Assembly (NCBI RefSeq): GCF_000703165.1
Contig: NZ_JNLQ01000002.1
Location: 2,480,001 to 2,544,000, forward strand
Source of the DNA: Butyrivibrio sp. AE3004
Lineage (GTDB): Bacteria > Bacillota > Clostridia > Lachnospirales > Lachnospiraceae
Length of the DNA stretch: 64,000 bases
Reading direction: 5' to 3'
The translations under genes and the position numbers were made by a program. The notes beneath the pieces are model-generated. The model was given only the letters and a program-made list of their open reading frames with translations. It had not been told where the DNA came from and did no database searches. Position 1 is the stretch's first letter. Each line of letters starts with the position of its first letter. This document shows, piece by piece, positions 25,515-34,678 of the stretch.

Positions 25515-25621
25515 GTTTTTTATTTTTTCTATTTTTAGAGAAAATTTTTCAAGTCTTCCTGAACTCAAAAATGAAAATACGTTCAGAAATAAATTGTTTT
25601 TCTAAAAAACAGAAAAAATTA

Positions 25622-25637
25622 ATATTGTCTACAATAT
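25622..25637. promoter_or_regulatory. 16-bp palindrome in the tetR upstream region
   Basis: ATATTGTCTACAATAT is a perfect palindrome apart from its CT centre, 20 bases before the tetR ATG. It differs from the TGACC operators, so it may be a promoter part or a site for another regulator. Confidence 0.4.
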
Positions 25638-25657
25638 AGTTGTGATAGGATAAAGTT

Positions 25658-26260
25658 ATGGGAACATGGGATTCTAATAAGAAATTGAAAATGGATTCTC
25701 TTTTGAATACTTCATTCGAACTGTTTACTTCAAAAGGGATCAATCAGACATCAATATCCGACATTGTTAAAAAAGCCGGTGTTGCAAAGGGAACCTTCTA
25801 TCTGTATTTCAAGGACAAATACGATATAAGGAATCGTTTGATTGCGCGAAAATCAAATCAGCTTTTCGGAGTAGCTTATGAGGAACTTTTGAAGGAAGAC
25901 CTTCATAGTATAGAGGATAAGATTATTTTTATGATGAAGCATATTCTGGTTGAGCTTTCAAACAACCAGATGCTTTTGTCTCTTATTTATAAAGACCTCA
26001 GCTGGGCCCTCTTTAAAGAAGCAATGTCCACAAATATCGATGCGGGAGAAACCGATTTTCTGCACATCATTACCCAAATGTTTGAGGAATCGGAAGTAAA
26101 ATACAGAAATCCCGAGCTTATGATGTTTCTGATAGTTGAAATGGTCAGCTCCGCAGGCTACAGCTCTATTATATACAAGCAGCCGCAGCCACTTGACGAG
26201 CTCATTCCCGAGCTTGAATACGCTGTTCGCGGCATAATGAGAGAATATGAGATTCACTAA
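25658..26260 (+). CDS. TetR/AcrR-family transcriptional regulator
   Basis: 200 residues. The N-terminal helix-turn-helix reads SLLNTSFELFTSKGINQTSI, then SDIVKKAGVAKGTFYLYFKD, the classical TetR pattern. The C-terminal ~140 residues form a ligand-binding helical domain of unknown specificity. AGGA lies nine bases upstream of ATG 25658. It is divergent from the MMPL operon, whose promoter holds two matching palindromes; repression relieved by the exported compound is inferred. No TGACC palindrome lies close to its own start, so autoregulation would act from 145 bases away. Confidence 0.92.
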   Translation: MGTWDSNKKLKMDSLLNTSFELFTSKGINQTSISDIVKKAGVAKGTFYLYFKDKYDIRNRLIARKSNQLFGVAYEELLKEDLHSIEDKIIFMMKHILVELSNNQMLLSLIYKDLSWALFKEAMSTNIDAGETDFLHIITQMFEESEVKYRNPELMMFLIVEMVSSAGYSSIIYKQPQPLDELIPELEYAVRGIMREYEIH

Positions 26261-26282
26261 GCGCTCTACTTGGTCAAATCAC

Positions 26283-26324
26283 ATACTACTGCTTTCTATG
26301 GTGTGGCAAATCCTATACTACTGC
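26283..26324 (+). promoter_or_regulatory. Direct repeat and possible -10 ahead of the left leader copy
   Basis: ATACTACTGC occurs at 26283-26292 and 26315-26324, 32 bases apart. The second copy contains TATACT (26314-26319), which could be a -10 element placing a start near the first base of the inverted repeat arm. Confidence 0.35.
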
Positions 26325-26439
26325 CTTCCACCTCTGGGGGCTCACGACATCCGGGGGATGTCGGCTTTGCGCGGACCGAAGCGGAGCGGAGACAGGTGTC
26401 AGCTTTAGCTGACGGATGAGGGCTTTATGAACAGTAACC
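26322..26439 (+). repeat. Left arm of a ~118-bp inverted repeat (leader-like RNA element)
   Basis: Matches the reverse complement of 27127-27244 without gaps and at about 90% identity by eye. It contains the hairpins GACATCCGGGGGATGTC and GTCAGCTTTAGCTGAC, a GATGAGGG ribosome-binding-like sequence and an ATG at 26427. In the other arm the second hairpin has loop GTAA instead of TTTA with the same stem, as expected for a structured RNA. From the ATG a frame of 23 codons (MNSNLLKVF...) ends at 26498 inside a terminator. The arm thus looks like a duplicated leader plus start of the Asp-rich gene. Confidence 0.75.
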
Positions 26440-26485
26440 TTTTAAAAGTCTTCACCCCTCATAGACTATACCGGGATAATCAAAA

Positions 26486-26520
26486 ACGGTACTCTTAACT
26501 CAAATAGCTAAGAGCACCGT
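26486..26520. terminator. Terminator between the left leader copy and the Asp-rich gene
   Basis: ACGGTACTCTTA pairs with TAAGAGCACCGT (one G-U type mismatch) around 11 bases, flanked by an A run and CTTTTTATTTTTT. It can end the Asp-rich transcript from the right and the leader transcript from the left. Confidence 0.85.
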
Positions 26521-26524
26521 CTTT

Positions 26525-27139
26525 TTATTTTTTATTCAGATTTCCAAAAAACGCATCCCCCGATCCGCCGTTACCGTTATTCCCCCCGGGTCCTCCGAAA
26601 TCGTCATCTCCGAATTCATCAAAATCATCTTCGTCGAAGTCATCATCATCTGAATCATCATAATCCTCATCCGAGTCTTCATCGTAATCATCTTCATCAA
26701 AGTCATCATCGAATCCGTCGTCCTCGTCTTCATCTGCGTCGTAGTCGTCTTCATCTAAGTCATCTTCTTCATAATCGTATTCGTCGTCCTCCGCATCATC
26801 AAGATCTTCGTATTCATATTCCTGATCGAAGTATCCCTCTGCCTCCAGACGTTCTCTGACATCTTTGTCGAAGTCCAATTCGAAATCGCTTGGGTCAATT
26901 CCGGCATCCTCAAGCATGCTTCGCCTGCCGTCCTCATCCGCTCTTAAAAAGTCATCAAAATCAAGACCGGCATTACAGACCGCTTCAACAAGTTCAGCAT
27001 CCACATATACGGTAAAATCAGCTCCGTCACCGTCAAAATCATCATCCACATAGGGAAGATCTTCAGGAAAAATGGAGAACATTTTACCATTTTCATCAAA
27101 ATCAAGGGGGCCGAAGCCTCTTCCAAGGTTAACGTTCAT
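26525..27139 (-). CDS. Asp/Glu-rich acidic protein of unknown function
   Basis: 204 residues from ATG 27139, which follows GATGAGGG by four bases. A longer reading from 27208 would translate the repeat element and is rejected. Residues 1-110 are ordinary (MNVNLGRGFGPLDFDENGKM, then YVDAELVEAVCNAGLDFDDF). From about 110 to 185 almost every residue is Asp, Glu or Tyr, with repeats such as DEDDYDADEDEDDGFDDDFD. The end is Gly/Asn-rich (GGPGGNNGNGGSG, then FFGNLNKK). No signal peptide is seen. Possible roles are metal or cation binding, or a nucleic-acid mimic; none can be chosen. It is enclosed by the inverted repeat. Confidence 0.7.
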   Translation of the reverse strand: MNVNLGRGFGPLDFDENGKMFSIFPEDLPYVDDDFDGDGADFTVYVDAELVEAVCNAGLDFDDFLRADEDGRRSMLEDAGIDPSDFELDFDKDVRERLEAEGYFDQEYEYEDLDDAEDDEYDYEEDDLDEDDYDADEDEDDGFDDDFDEDDYDEDSDEDYDDSDDDDFDEDDFDEFGDDDFGGPGGNNGNGGSGDAFFGNLNKK

Positions 27140-27244
27140 AAAACCCTCATCCGTCAGCTTACGCTGACACCAGTCTCCGCTCCGCTTCGGTCCGCGCAAA
27201 GCCGACATCCCCCGGATGTCGTGCGCCCCAAAGGGGGGAAGGCA
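27127..27244 (-). repeat. Right arm of the ~118-bp inverted repeat, leader of the Asp-rich gene
   Basis: Minus-strand order: TGCCTTCCCCCC, the hairpin GACATCCGGGGGATGTC, a GGACCGAAGCGGAGCGGAGA stretch, the hairpin GTCAGCGTAAGCTGAC, GATGAGGG, and ATG 27139 of the Asp-rich gene. A TAATAAT sequence just outside may be the -10, which would make the whole arm a 5' untranslated leader of about 105 bases. It resembles no riboswitch that I know. Confidence 0.72.
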
Positions 27245-27257
27245 TTATTATTTTGAT

Positions 27258-27509
27258 AGCTCGAAAATACCTCGCTAAGTGCCTTTTGTTAGTTCGTCTC
27301 TCGCTTCGCTCGATCGAACAAGGTAAAACACTAAGCTCGAAAATACCTCGCTAAGTGCCTTTTGTTAGTTCGCCTCTCGCTTCGCTCGATCGAACAAGGT
27401 AAAACACTAAGCTCGAAAATACCTCGCTAAGTGCCTTTTGTTAGTTCGCCTCTCGCTTCGCTCGATCGAACAAGGTAAAACACTAAGCTCGAAAATACCT
27501 CGCTAAGTG
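27258..27509. repeat. 76-bp tandem repeat, three copies and a partial fourth
   Basis: Units start with AGCTCGAAAATACCTCGC at 27258, 27334, 27410 and 27486 (the last only 24 bases), and differ at one or two positions. Each unit has internal inverted repeats, for example TTAGTGTTTTACC against GGTAAAACACT, and GTTCG against CGAAC around GAGCGAAGCGAGAG. They fill the space between the Asp-rich gene leader and the thiolase stop codon. There are no unique spacers, so this is not a CRISPR array. A terminator array or a palindromic repeat family is possible. Confidence 0.88.
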
Positions 27510-27511
27510 TT

Positions 27512-28690
27512 TTACCTTTCTACAATGGCAGCAGCACCCATACCGCCACCAACGCAAAGTGTAGCAAGGCCCTTCTTGGCATCACGTCTCTGCATCTCAT
27601 AAAGAAGTGTTACGAGGATACGACAGCCTGAGCAGCCTACAGGATGTCCAAGCGCAATAGCACCACCATTCACATTGAGCTTACTAAGGTCAAATCCAAG
27701 ATCCTTGCCAACTGCTACTGACTGAGCTGCAAAAGCTTCATTTGCCTCGATAAGATCAAAATCTGAAATCTGGTAGCCTGCCTTAGCCATAGTCTTCTTG
27801 GTTGCAGCAACAGGACCGATACCCATGATACGAGGCTCAACACCTGCAAGCTCACCTGCAATCCATGTAGCCATAGGCTTAACACCCAGTTCCTTAGCCT
27901 TCTCTTCGCTCATAACAACGATAGCTGCAGCACCGTCGTTGATACCTGAAGAGTTAGCAGCTGTTACCATACCATCCTTCTTGAAGGCGGGACGAAGCTT
28001 ACTGATATTTTCCTTTGTAACACCGGGTCTTGGGCCTTCGTCTTTATTGAAAATTATTGTTTCCTTCTTTGTCTTAATCTCAACAGGAACAATTTCCTCA
28101 TCAAATACGCCGTTGGCCTGGGCTTTCTCACACTTCTGCTGACTGTTTGCAGCAAACTCATCCAACTCTTCTCTTGTAAGTCCCCACTGCTCACAGATAT
28201 TTTCAGCTGTGATACCCATGTGGAATCCACCGAATGCATCTGTAAGAGCATCCTTTATCATGGTATCAATGAGCTCACCATTATTCATTCTGTAACCAAA
28301 TCTGGCATTCTGAAGTGCGTATGGTGCACGTGACATATTCTCTGTACCGCCTGCAACGATGATATCAGCATCACCCATTGAAATAAGCTTTGCAGCAAGG
28401 TTTACACAATGAAGGCCTGATCCGCAAAGAACGTTGATTGTTGTAGCAGGTACCTCTACCGGAATTCCTGCATTAACAGCTGCCTGACGTGCTACGTTCT
28501 GACCTGTACCAGCCTGTATTACACAGCCCATATATACTTCATCAACCTGCTCCGGCTTAACACCTGAGCGCTTTAATGCTTCCTTAATAACAATTGTTCC
28601 AAGATCCGGAGCTGAGATGTCCTTTAATGCACCTCCCATAACACCGATTGCTGTTCTACAAGCTCCTGCCAAAACTACTTTTCGTGCCAT
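27512..28690 (-). CDS. thlA: Acetyl-CoA C-acetyltransferase (thiolase)
   Basis: 392 residues, the usual length. The acyl-accepting Cys89 lies in [15 protein letters not shown]; the other active-site regions are [20 protein letters not shown] and [10 protein letters not shown]. It condenses two acetyl-CoA to acetoacetyl-CoA, the first step of butyrate formation in clostridia; biosynthetic direction is inferred from the family and organism type. AGGAGG lies about a dozen bases before ATG 28690. The other butyrate genes (hbd, crt, bcd, etfAB) are not in the window. Confidence 0.93.
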   Translation of the reverse strand: MARKVVLAGACRTAIGVMGGALKDISAPDLGTIVIKEALKRSGVKPEQVDEVYMGCVIQAGTGQNVARQAAVNAGIPVEVPATTINVLCGSGLHCVNLAAKLISMGDADIIVAGGTENMSRAPYALQNARFGYRMNNGELIDTMIKDALTDAFGGFHMGITAENICEQWGLTREELDEFAANSQQKCEKAQANGVFDEEIVPVEIKTKKETIIFNKDEGPRPGVTKENISKLRPAFKKDGMVTAANSSGINDGAAAIVVMSEEKAKELGVKPMATWIAGELAGVEPRIMGIGPVAATKKTMAKAGYQISDFDLIEANEAFAAQSVAVGKDLGFDLSKLNVNGGAIALGHPVGCSGCRILVTLLYEMQRRDAKKGLATLCVGGGMGAAAIVER

Positions 28691-28821
28691 GCTTTCTTTT
28701 TTCCTCCTTATTATAAAAAAAGTTTTTATTGTTTATTCCGGAATATGTAATGAAAATCCCGGATAGAATCTCCAATCATTGCTAATAGTACTAATATTAT
28801 ATCAAATGCTCTATGATTAGT

Positions 28822-28852
28822 AAAAAATCCGAGAACCTAAAAATTCCCGGAT
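28822..28852 (-). terminator. Terminator after the PPC/Fn3 pseudogene
   Basis: On the minus strand AATCCGGGAA pairs with TTCTCGGATT around 7-8 bases, followed by TTTT. It lies ten bases past the stop at 28862. Confidence 0.8.
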
Positions 28853-28861
28853 TCTTATTGA

Positions 28862-29653
28862 TTATTTTATCTTTGTACTCTTTACATTTGACCAGCCTGA
28901 ATAGTATTTGACGTTGTTATGCTCAGCATATGCTCTGATTCTGAAGAAATACTTCTTATGGCTCTTGAGCTTACTTATTATAACCTTCCTTTTACTATTT
29001 CCTGCATTTTTCGTCTGTCCCGCTTCGAATGTTTTTGATTTTACATTCTTTCCAAATTTCTTATCGGTTGAATACTCAATCTGATAACCGTTAACATCTT
29101 TTGCTTCCTCAAAGGTAACCTCTGCCTTTTTCTTATTTTGAGACTTTACCTTGGTTATTTTTCCACTCTCTGATACGACGTAACCCTTAAACTCTGTTTT
29201 TAATTTGTAGCTCTGCTTTTTACTCTTATCACGGGGGCTTTCACTCTTTACTCTGATGTAATATGTGCCTGCCAAAAGTTCTTTCGTATCTGTACCTGTC
29301 CAAGGTGACTCATCTACATTTGGCTATCCTGTATTCATGACTCTTTTTTCCGTGTCAGAGTTATTGAAAACATCTACCTCTAAATGGCTGGTATTTTTTA
29401 CCATAAGACCAATCTTAAACGTACCATCTGCAGGCAATGTAACCTTATAGAAGTCCTGACTGGCAACACCTATTTCATTCCAGTCCGTCCAATCCATATT
29501 AGCGGGTACCTCTATTGCAGTATCAAATGTACTCCCGCCTGCTGCCTCAGCAACAATCATAGTTCCCCTGTTAATTCCACCGATTGGACTAACTACCATT
29601 GTTAATGCAAGCAGCAATCCCCTAAATCTGCTTAGTATTTTTCTTTTTTTCAT
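28862..29653 (-). pseudogene. Secreted PPC/fibronectin-III-like protein interrupted by an in-frame amber codon
   Basis: One continuous frame of 264 codons is broken only by TAG at 29324-29326. Before it: signal peptide (LLLALTMVVSPIGGINRG) and a PPC-like beta domain (GGSTFDTAIEVPANMDWTDW, then YKVTLPADGTFKIGLMVKN). After it the same domain continues in frame (PNVDESPWTG, then LLAGTYYIRVKSESP), followed by an Fn3-like domain (VTFEEAKDVNGYQIEYSTD, then YFFRIRAYAEHNNVKYYSGW) and the stop. CAG or TGG to TAG would explain it. The downstream part keeps clean codons, so the change is recent, or a sequencing error. The role would be an extracellular binding protein. Confidence 0.8.
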
Positions 29654-29845
29654 CCTCTTATTCCCTCTTTTCCCTCTTTTAGATGTAATGACATTCCGAA
29701 CACATTTTCATTTTCGGGTTCAGAAAGCCATACAACTTCTCAAGTATATCATAAAGAATCTGATATTTGGTAATATTTTTTTCTAAAAATCGTTATTAAA
29801 ATACATCCCCACATCATGACTTTTTGCGCACAAAAGTAGAAAAAG

Positions 29846-29871
29846 GCAGCTGTAGACCGCTCTACAACTGC
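29846..29871 (-). terminator. Terminator after the Rpn nuclease gene
   Basis: Minus strand: GCAGTTGTAGA pairs with TCTACAGCTGC (one mismatch) around GCGG, followed by CTTTTT. Confidence 0.8.
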
Positions 29872-29908
29872 ATTTAAAACCACTTATTACATTTTTGCTA
29901 TGTTCTCA

Positions 29909-30841
29909 TCAAAGCAACGACACCTTTTTAGACTCATCATATACCTTAAGCATTTTTTTCCGGAATTCTTTATCTAAAATAGCTTTCTTCGCATCCTCAT
30001 CTCTCCCCTGTTCAAGAAGCCAGTTAAGCATATCTGTAATATTTTTCTCAGCATCATCATAACCATTCCCGTAGCCATCATCATAACCATCCTCATATTT
30101 TTCCTGAGCGATAGTCTTATAATGTAGTTCTTCATCATAATCCCACATTTCCATTTCCACTACCTCTTTTCTGTGTTTCTCAAAGAAGTCCTTTAAAATG
30201 CCGTTTCTTATACAATCATCAATTGCTTTATCAATGGCTCCTCTTACGGCCTCATCCCTGTCTTCAATTTCCGCAGGAATCTCTTTAATATATTTTCTCA
30301 CGATAGCCACGAAAATACTATAATTTTTTAAAGTTCCACATGCTGCCATAAGTTCGGGATTGTGCCCTTCGTTGACATTAATAAGAGTAACTATAAGCTC
30401 AAGATCCGGAGATTCCTCATGTTTTTCGAACTGTTCTGATAGTCGGTAAATCTTTTTATCTTCCATAGGCTCAGTTCCATTGTAAAACACAAAAAACTTT
30501 GGTGATGGAATTTTAATAAGTTTCGACCTATAAAGGTCATCTTTCTGAGTCATGCTTTTTAAAAGCTTTGCTACATAGAATAAATCCCTTAATGGCATGT
30601 TGGGACAGGGTGTTGACTGATGCTCAAAAATCCCAAGTTCGTAATTGAATATAAAGGATACATCATTTTTTACCTTCATAAATGTGCTGTCGCCTATGGT
30701 ATTGATAATCATGTCATCAGGATTATCATAATCTGTACCATTAAGCGCATTGTACAAGGAGAGAAGCTCCTTCTTGTCATTAAACAACATCCTGAAGGTA
30801 GCATCCTTGTATTTCGGTGTTATTAAATTGTCCTGTTTCAA
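29909..30841 (-). CDS. Rpn-family recombination-promoting nuclease/putative transposase
   Basis: 310 residues from the TTG at 30841, which AAGGAG precedes by six bases; an ATG at 30916 would add 25 residues unlike the family. The start (LKQDNLITPKYKDATFRMLF with the first Leu as Met) is the Rpn signature. The PD-(D/E)xK core is NDVSFIFNYELGIFEHQSTP, followed by NMPLRDLFYVAKLL and KFFVFYNGTEPMEDK. Such proteins cut DNA and promote RecA-independent recombination; many are multicopy in Lachnospiraceae. The C-terminus has a Gly/Tyr/Asp-rich helix (EDGYDDGYGNGYDDAEK). A second, partial member is at the right edge of the window. Confidence 0.9.
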   Translation of the reverse strand: MKQDNLITPKYKDATFRMLFNDKKELLSLYNALNGTDYDNPDDMIINTIGDSTFMKVKNDVSFIFNYELGIFEHQSTPCPNMPLRDLFYVAKLLKSMTQKDDLYRSKLIKIPSPKFFVFYNGTEPMEDKKIYRLSEQFEKHEESPDLELIVTLINVNEGHNPELMAACGTLKNYSIFVAIVRKYIKEIPAEIEDRDEAVRGAIDKAIDDCIRNGILKDFFEKHRKEVVEMEMWDYDEELHYKTIAQEKYEDGYDDGYGNGYDDAEKNITDMLNWLLEQGRDEDAKKAILDKEFRKKMLKVYDESKKVSLL

Positions 30842-30974
30842 ATCATTCTCCTTTTTTAAATAGTTTATTGTGATCCAATGTGATTTCATAGGCGAAAAGC
30901 CCTGATACGCTGACATGCGTAATAGATTGAATACCTGCTGAGTTTCGCAGATTGAGAATAGAATAACAAAAAGA

Positions 30975-31014
30975 AATCCGGAAATCTTTAAGATTATCTT
31001 AAGATTCCCGGATT
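30975..31014 (-). terminator. Terminator after glgP
   Basis: Minus strand AATCCGGGAATCTT pairs with a run ending CCGGATT (imperfect, about 17 bp with two mismatches), then TCTTTTTG. It lies about 75 bases past the glgP stop. Confidence 0.75.
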
Positions 31015-31087
31015 ATGAAAGATTAATTCATTTTAATACGATTTTCAATATAACTTATATAGTGTCCAGCGGTATACTGTCAAAGAA

Positions 31088-33394
31088 TTAAAGCTTCCAG
31101 ATATCTCTGTTATACTCTTCAATTGTTCTGTCGGATGAGAAGAAACCTGCCTTCGCAATGTTTGTAAGCATCATCTTCTTCCACTTGTCACGATTCTCAT
31201 AATCTGCAAAGATAAGATCCTTTTCACGAATATAATCCTCGAGATCGATAAGTGTCATGAACCAGTCCTTATTAAGGAGCTCATCCTGGAGACGCTTAAG
31301 GTTTTCCTTGTGGCCTACTGCAAGGCACTGCTTAGATGTAATAAAGTCTACAGCCTGCTTTACTACCTTGCTCTTCTTATAGTAATCCTTTGAAACATAG
31401 TCAGCCTTCTTGTAATGAGCGATAACTTCGTCTGCGCTGATACCAAAGATGTAAATGTTGTCATCGCCAACAAGATCATGGATCTCTACGTTTGCACCAT
31501 CATCTGTGCCAAGAGTAACTGCACCGTTAAGCATGAACTTCATGTTACTTGTTCCTGATGCTTCCTTTGATGCAAGTGAGATCTGCTCAGAAACATCACA
31601 TGCGGGAATAAGCTTCTCAGCATAGCTGACATTATAGTTCTCAACCATGATAACCTTCATGTAAGGTGATACATCGGGATCGTTATTAACGATCTCCTGC
31701 AGGCAAAGGATCAAATGTATAATATCCTGTGCAATAACATAAGCAGGTGCTGCCTTTGCGCCGAAGATAAATGTGATCGGACGAGCAGGCTTCTTGCCGC
31801 CCTTGATTTCCAGATATTTATGGATAATATAAAGGGCATTCATCTGCTGACGCTTGTACTCATGAAGTCTCTTAACCTGAATATCAAAAATTGACTCCGG
31901 ATCAACCTCAACATCCTCATGTTTCTTAAGGTAAGCTGCAAGCTCAACCTTCTTCTGATGCTTGATATCTGCAATCTTATCAAGTACAGCCTGGTCACCG
32001 GCAAACTTCAAAAGATCCTCGAGCTTGTTAGCATCCTTCTTAAAGCCATCACCAATAGTCTCTGAAAGGAATTCTGTCAGCGGATGGTTGCAGGACATGA
32101 GCCATCTTCTGAAAGTAACACCGTTAGTCTTATTGTTGAACTTTTCAGGATAGAGCTTGTAAAAATCATTAAGCTCTGAGTTCTTCAAAATATCTGTGTG
32201 GATAGCTGCAACACCGTTTACTGAAAATCCGTAGTGGATATCGATAAACGCCATGTGTACCTTCTTATCCTTATCAATGATCTGAACTGCGGGATCCTTA
32301 ACCTTAGCGCGGATTCTCTTATCAAGCTCCTTGATATAAGGAACAAGCTGAGGAACAACCTTCTCAAGGTACTTAAGTGGCCATGTCTCAAGTGCCTCTG
32401 CAAGAATTGTGTGGTTTGTATAAGCGCATGTCTTGGATACAACATCAATAGCCTCATCCATTGTGAAAGCCTTATCCTCAACAAGAATTCTGATAAGTTC
32501 AGGGATGATCATTGTAGGATGTGTATCATTGATCTGGATTACAGCATGCTTATAGAGCTCTCTAAGGTCATACTGACGTTCCTTCTGCTCTCTTAAGATA
32601 AGCTGTGCAGCGTTGCTTACAAGGAAATACTCCTGGTATATTCTAAGAAGATTACCTGCCTCATCTGAATCATCGGGATACAGGAAAAGTGTAAGGTTCT
32701 TCTCAATCGCCTTTTTATCAAAAGTGATTCCCTTCTTAACAAGACTCTCATCAACTGTCTCAATATCGAAAAGTCTGAGTTTGTTAACGCCTGTGTCATA
32801 TCCTACAACATTCATGTTGTAAAGTCTGGAAACAACCTTCTTCTTTCCGAAAGCTACTTCGAAAGTGGTGTCTGTCTTTTCAAGCCATGACTCCTTCTCA
32901 ATCCATGCATCCTTCTCAGCTGTCTGTAGGTTGTCCTTGAACACCTGATGGAATAGTCCGAAGTGGTAGTTAAGTCCGATACCCTCTCCGGCAAGACCAA
33001 GAGTTGCGATGGAATCAAGGAAACATGCTGCAAGTCTTCCAAGACCGCCGTTACCGAGTGAAGGCTCGGGCTCGCACTCCTCTATATCTGCGAGATGCTT
33101 GCCATTCTTCTCCAGAATCTCGCTAACCTTGTCATATACTCTTAAGTTTATAAGGTTGTTTGAAAGAAGCTTACCGATAAGGAACTCCATTGAAATGTAG
33201 TAGATCTTCTTCTCTCCACCCTCGATCTTGGCTACATTCATAAGGCGGCCTGCATACTCAAGAAGAACTACGTATGTCTCCTGGTTGCTAAGGTCCTTAA
33301 TTTCCTTGCCAAATTTCTCCTTGGAAATCTCAAGAAGGGCCTCCTCCATATTTGTTACCAGTACATCCTGCTGTAAATTAGTGTGCTGACTCAT
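31088..33394 (-). CDS. glgP: Glycogen/maltodextrin phosphorylase
   Basis: 768 residues, somewhat shorter than the ~800 of typical members. Landmarks are [59 protein letters not shown] and the pyridoxal-phosphate site [20 protein letters not shown] (Lys near 616). It releases glucose-1-phosphate from alpha-1,4-glucans in the cytoplasm. GGAAGG precedes ATG 33394. The promoter region carries two GAAAACGTTTTC palindromes, and a LacI-family gene lies just upstream on the same strand, so control by that regulator in response to maltodextrin or starch supply is likely. Confidence 0.96.
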   Translation of the reverse strand: MSQHTNLQQDVLVTNMEEALLEISKEKFGKEIKDLSNQETYVVLLEYAGRLMNVAKIEGGEKKIYYISMEFLIGKLLSNNLINLRVYDKVSEILEKNGKHLADIEECEPEPSLGNGGLGRLAACFLDSIATLGLAGEGIGLNYHFGLFHQVFKDNLQTAEKDAWIEKESWLEKTDTTFEVAFGKKKVVSRLYNMNVVGYDTGVNKLRLFDIETVDESLVKKGITFDKKAIEKNLTLFLYPDDSDEAGNLLRIYQEYFLVSNAAQLILREQKERQYDLRELYKHAVIQINDTHPTMIIPELIRILVEDKAFTMDEAIDVVSKTCAYTNHTILAEALETWPLKYLEKVVPQLVPYIKELDKRIRAKVKDPAVQIIDKDKKVHMAFIDIHYGFSVNGVAAIHTDILKNSELNDFYKLYPEKFNNKTNGVTFRRWLMSCNHPLTEFLSETIGDGFKKDANKLEDLLKFAGDQAVLDKIADIKHQKKVELAAYLKKHEDVEVDPESIFDIQVKRLHEYKRQQMNALYIIHKYLEIKGGKKPARPITFIFGAKAAPAYVIAQDIIHLILCLQEIVNNDPDVSPYMKVIMVENYNVSYAEKLIPACDVSEQISLASKEASGTSNMKFMLNGAVTLGTDDGANVEIHDLVGDDNIYIFGISADEVIAHYKKADYVSKDYYKKSKVVKQAVDFITSKQCLAVGHKENLKRLQDELLNKDWFMTLIDLEDYIREKDLIFADYENRDKWKKMMLTNIAKAGFFSSDRTIEEYNRDIWKL

Positions 33395-33443
33395 TTAATC
33401 CTTCCTTTCAAAACTAATTGACTAATTGATTCTGCATTTTTGC

Positions 33444-33500
33444 AGAAAACGTTTTCTCATGAACTGGAAATATCATATCACATGAAAACGTTTTCCGCAA
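33444..33500 (-). promoter_or_regulatory. glgP promoter with two LacI-type operators
   Basis: Minus strand: TTGCGG (33495-33500), a 17-base spacer and TATGAT (33472-33477). Palindrome GAAAACGTTTTC (33484-33495) fills the spacer; AGAAAACGTTTTCT (33444-33457) lies downstream of the start point, 39 bases centre to centre. The GAAAACGTTTTC form, with central CG, is that expected for LacI/MalR-type repressors. Confidence 0.85.
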
Positions 33501-33621
33501 TAGGGCAAAAAAAAATTTAAGAATTCTATAAGAATTCTCAAATTTTTCATTATCTCGCTATTATCTTATTAATATGAAGGAATAATGTTTTCGCCAATAA
33601 AGACTTTATTTTAGCAAAAAG

Positions 33622-34611
33622 TTAACAGATAATATCCTCATACTTCATGCGCACAAGTTTATGAGGAAGACGCACACGTCTTCCTGATGAGCCGTTAAGA
33701 AGTCTGTTGAGTTCACATACCGCCTCGGCTGCGACATTTGCGAAATCCTGTTTTACGGTATTCATCTGTTTTCCCACATATCCCATAAGGATGATTCCGT
33801 CAAATCCACAAACAGGCCGGAAAATATCCATGTCCATCAGAGCCTTCATGGCACCTATTGCCATAAGATCAGAGCCACAGACAACAATATCCTTATTCTT
33901 TGCATACCTAAGAGCTATGTTTCTGGCTTTAAGCTCGGAAAAATCTCCGTTTCTTACAAAAAGCTTAAGCTTCTTCTTTTTGGAAAGATCCTCCATCGCC
34001 CTGATTTTCTCTTCTGTTACGAAACTGTTTCTCATTCCGGCAATGTAGAGAACCTTGTTCCCTGTATTCTCACTTATTGTCTTCCAGGCAACATCAATCT
34101 GAGCCTGATAATGATCGATTCCGACAACGGATGTACTCTCGTTACTGTCAGGTCCGTCAACTACAGCTATTTTAAAGGTCTGTGATTCTATAAGCTGATG
34201 CAGAACCTTATCATCATTGTTCATTCCGAAAACAACTATTCCGCTTATGCTCTGTGATGCGAAGTATCTGATCATCTCCTCGAGATTCATTTTTTCAATT
34301 GTGGAGTAGAAAACAGTGATGCAGTCCAGCTGCTTTTCCTGCGCCATTCCAAGAGCTCCGGAAATATACTGCATATCTATCTCATCAATAGCCTGGGTTT
34401 TCATGTTTAACTTCAAAAGAAGTGCAATCCTCCCTGAACGCTTTGAGGACAAAGCAGCAGCAACCTGATTAGGCACAAAATTAAGACGGTCCACCGCCTC
34501 CATAACCTTTTTCTTTGTAGCCTCACTTACATTCGGGTAATTGTTCAGAACCTTGGAAACTGTTGATATGGCAACCCCTGCTTCCTTTGCCACGTCTCTG
34601 ATAGATACCAT
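33622..34611 (-). CDS. LacI-family transcriptional regulator
   Basis: 329 residues from ATG 34611, seven bases after GAGG. N-terminal HTH: MVSIRDVAKEAGVAISTVSK, then VLNNYPNVSEATKKKVMEAV, and hinge VPNQVAAALSSKRS. The rest is a sugar-binding-type core (GRIALLLKLNMKTQAI, then GIVVFGMNNDD, then VCGFDGIILM). It lies 228 bases upstream of glgP; the two GAAAACGTTTTC palindromes between them are its probable targets. The inducer is not readable; a maltodextrin-type sugar is inferred from the target gene. Confidence 0.92.
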   Translation of the reverse strand: MVSIRDVAKEAGVAISTVSKVLNNYPNVSEATKKKVMEAVDRLNFVPNQVAAALSSKRSGRIALLLKLNMKTQAIDEIDMQYISGALGMAQEKQLDCITVFYSTIEKMNLEEMIRYFASQSISGIVVFGMNNDDKVLHQLIESQTFKIAVVDGPDSNESTSVVGIDHYQAQIDVAWKTISENTGNKVLYIAGMRNSFVTEEKIRAMEDLSKKKKLKLFVRNGDFSELKARNIALRYAKNKDIVVCGSDLMAIGAMKALMDMDIFRPVCGFDGIILMGYVGKQMNTVKQDFANVAAEAVCELNRLLNGSSGRRVRLPHKLVRMKYEDIIC

Positions 34612-34678
34612 TACTACGCCTCGCAATAAAAAAGTTTTTTACTAAGCCTAGTTTATCAGATATTAAGGCAAAATTAAA

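Noticed and set aside
27140..27208. Longer Asp-rich protein from 27208
   Set aside because: The added residues translate the inverted repeat; GATGAGGG is well placed for ATG 27139.
27258..27509. Possible CRISPR array
   Set aside because: Units of 76 bp follow one another with no unique spacers, and no cas gene is present.
29324..29326. Pyrrolysine or other recoding at the amber codon
   Set aside because: No methylamine methyltransferase context or downstream insertion signal is seen; a simple mutation or error is more likely.
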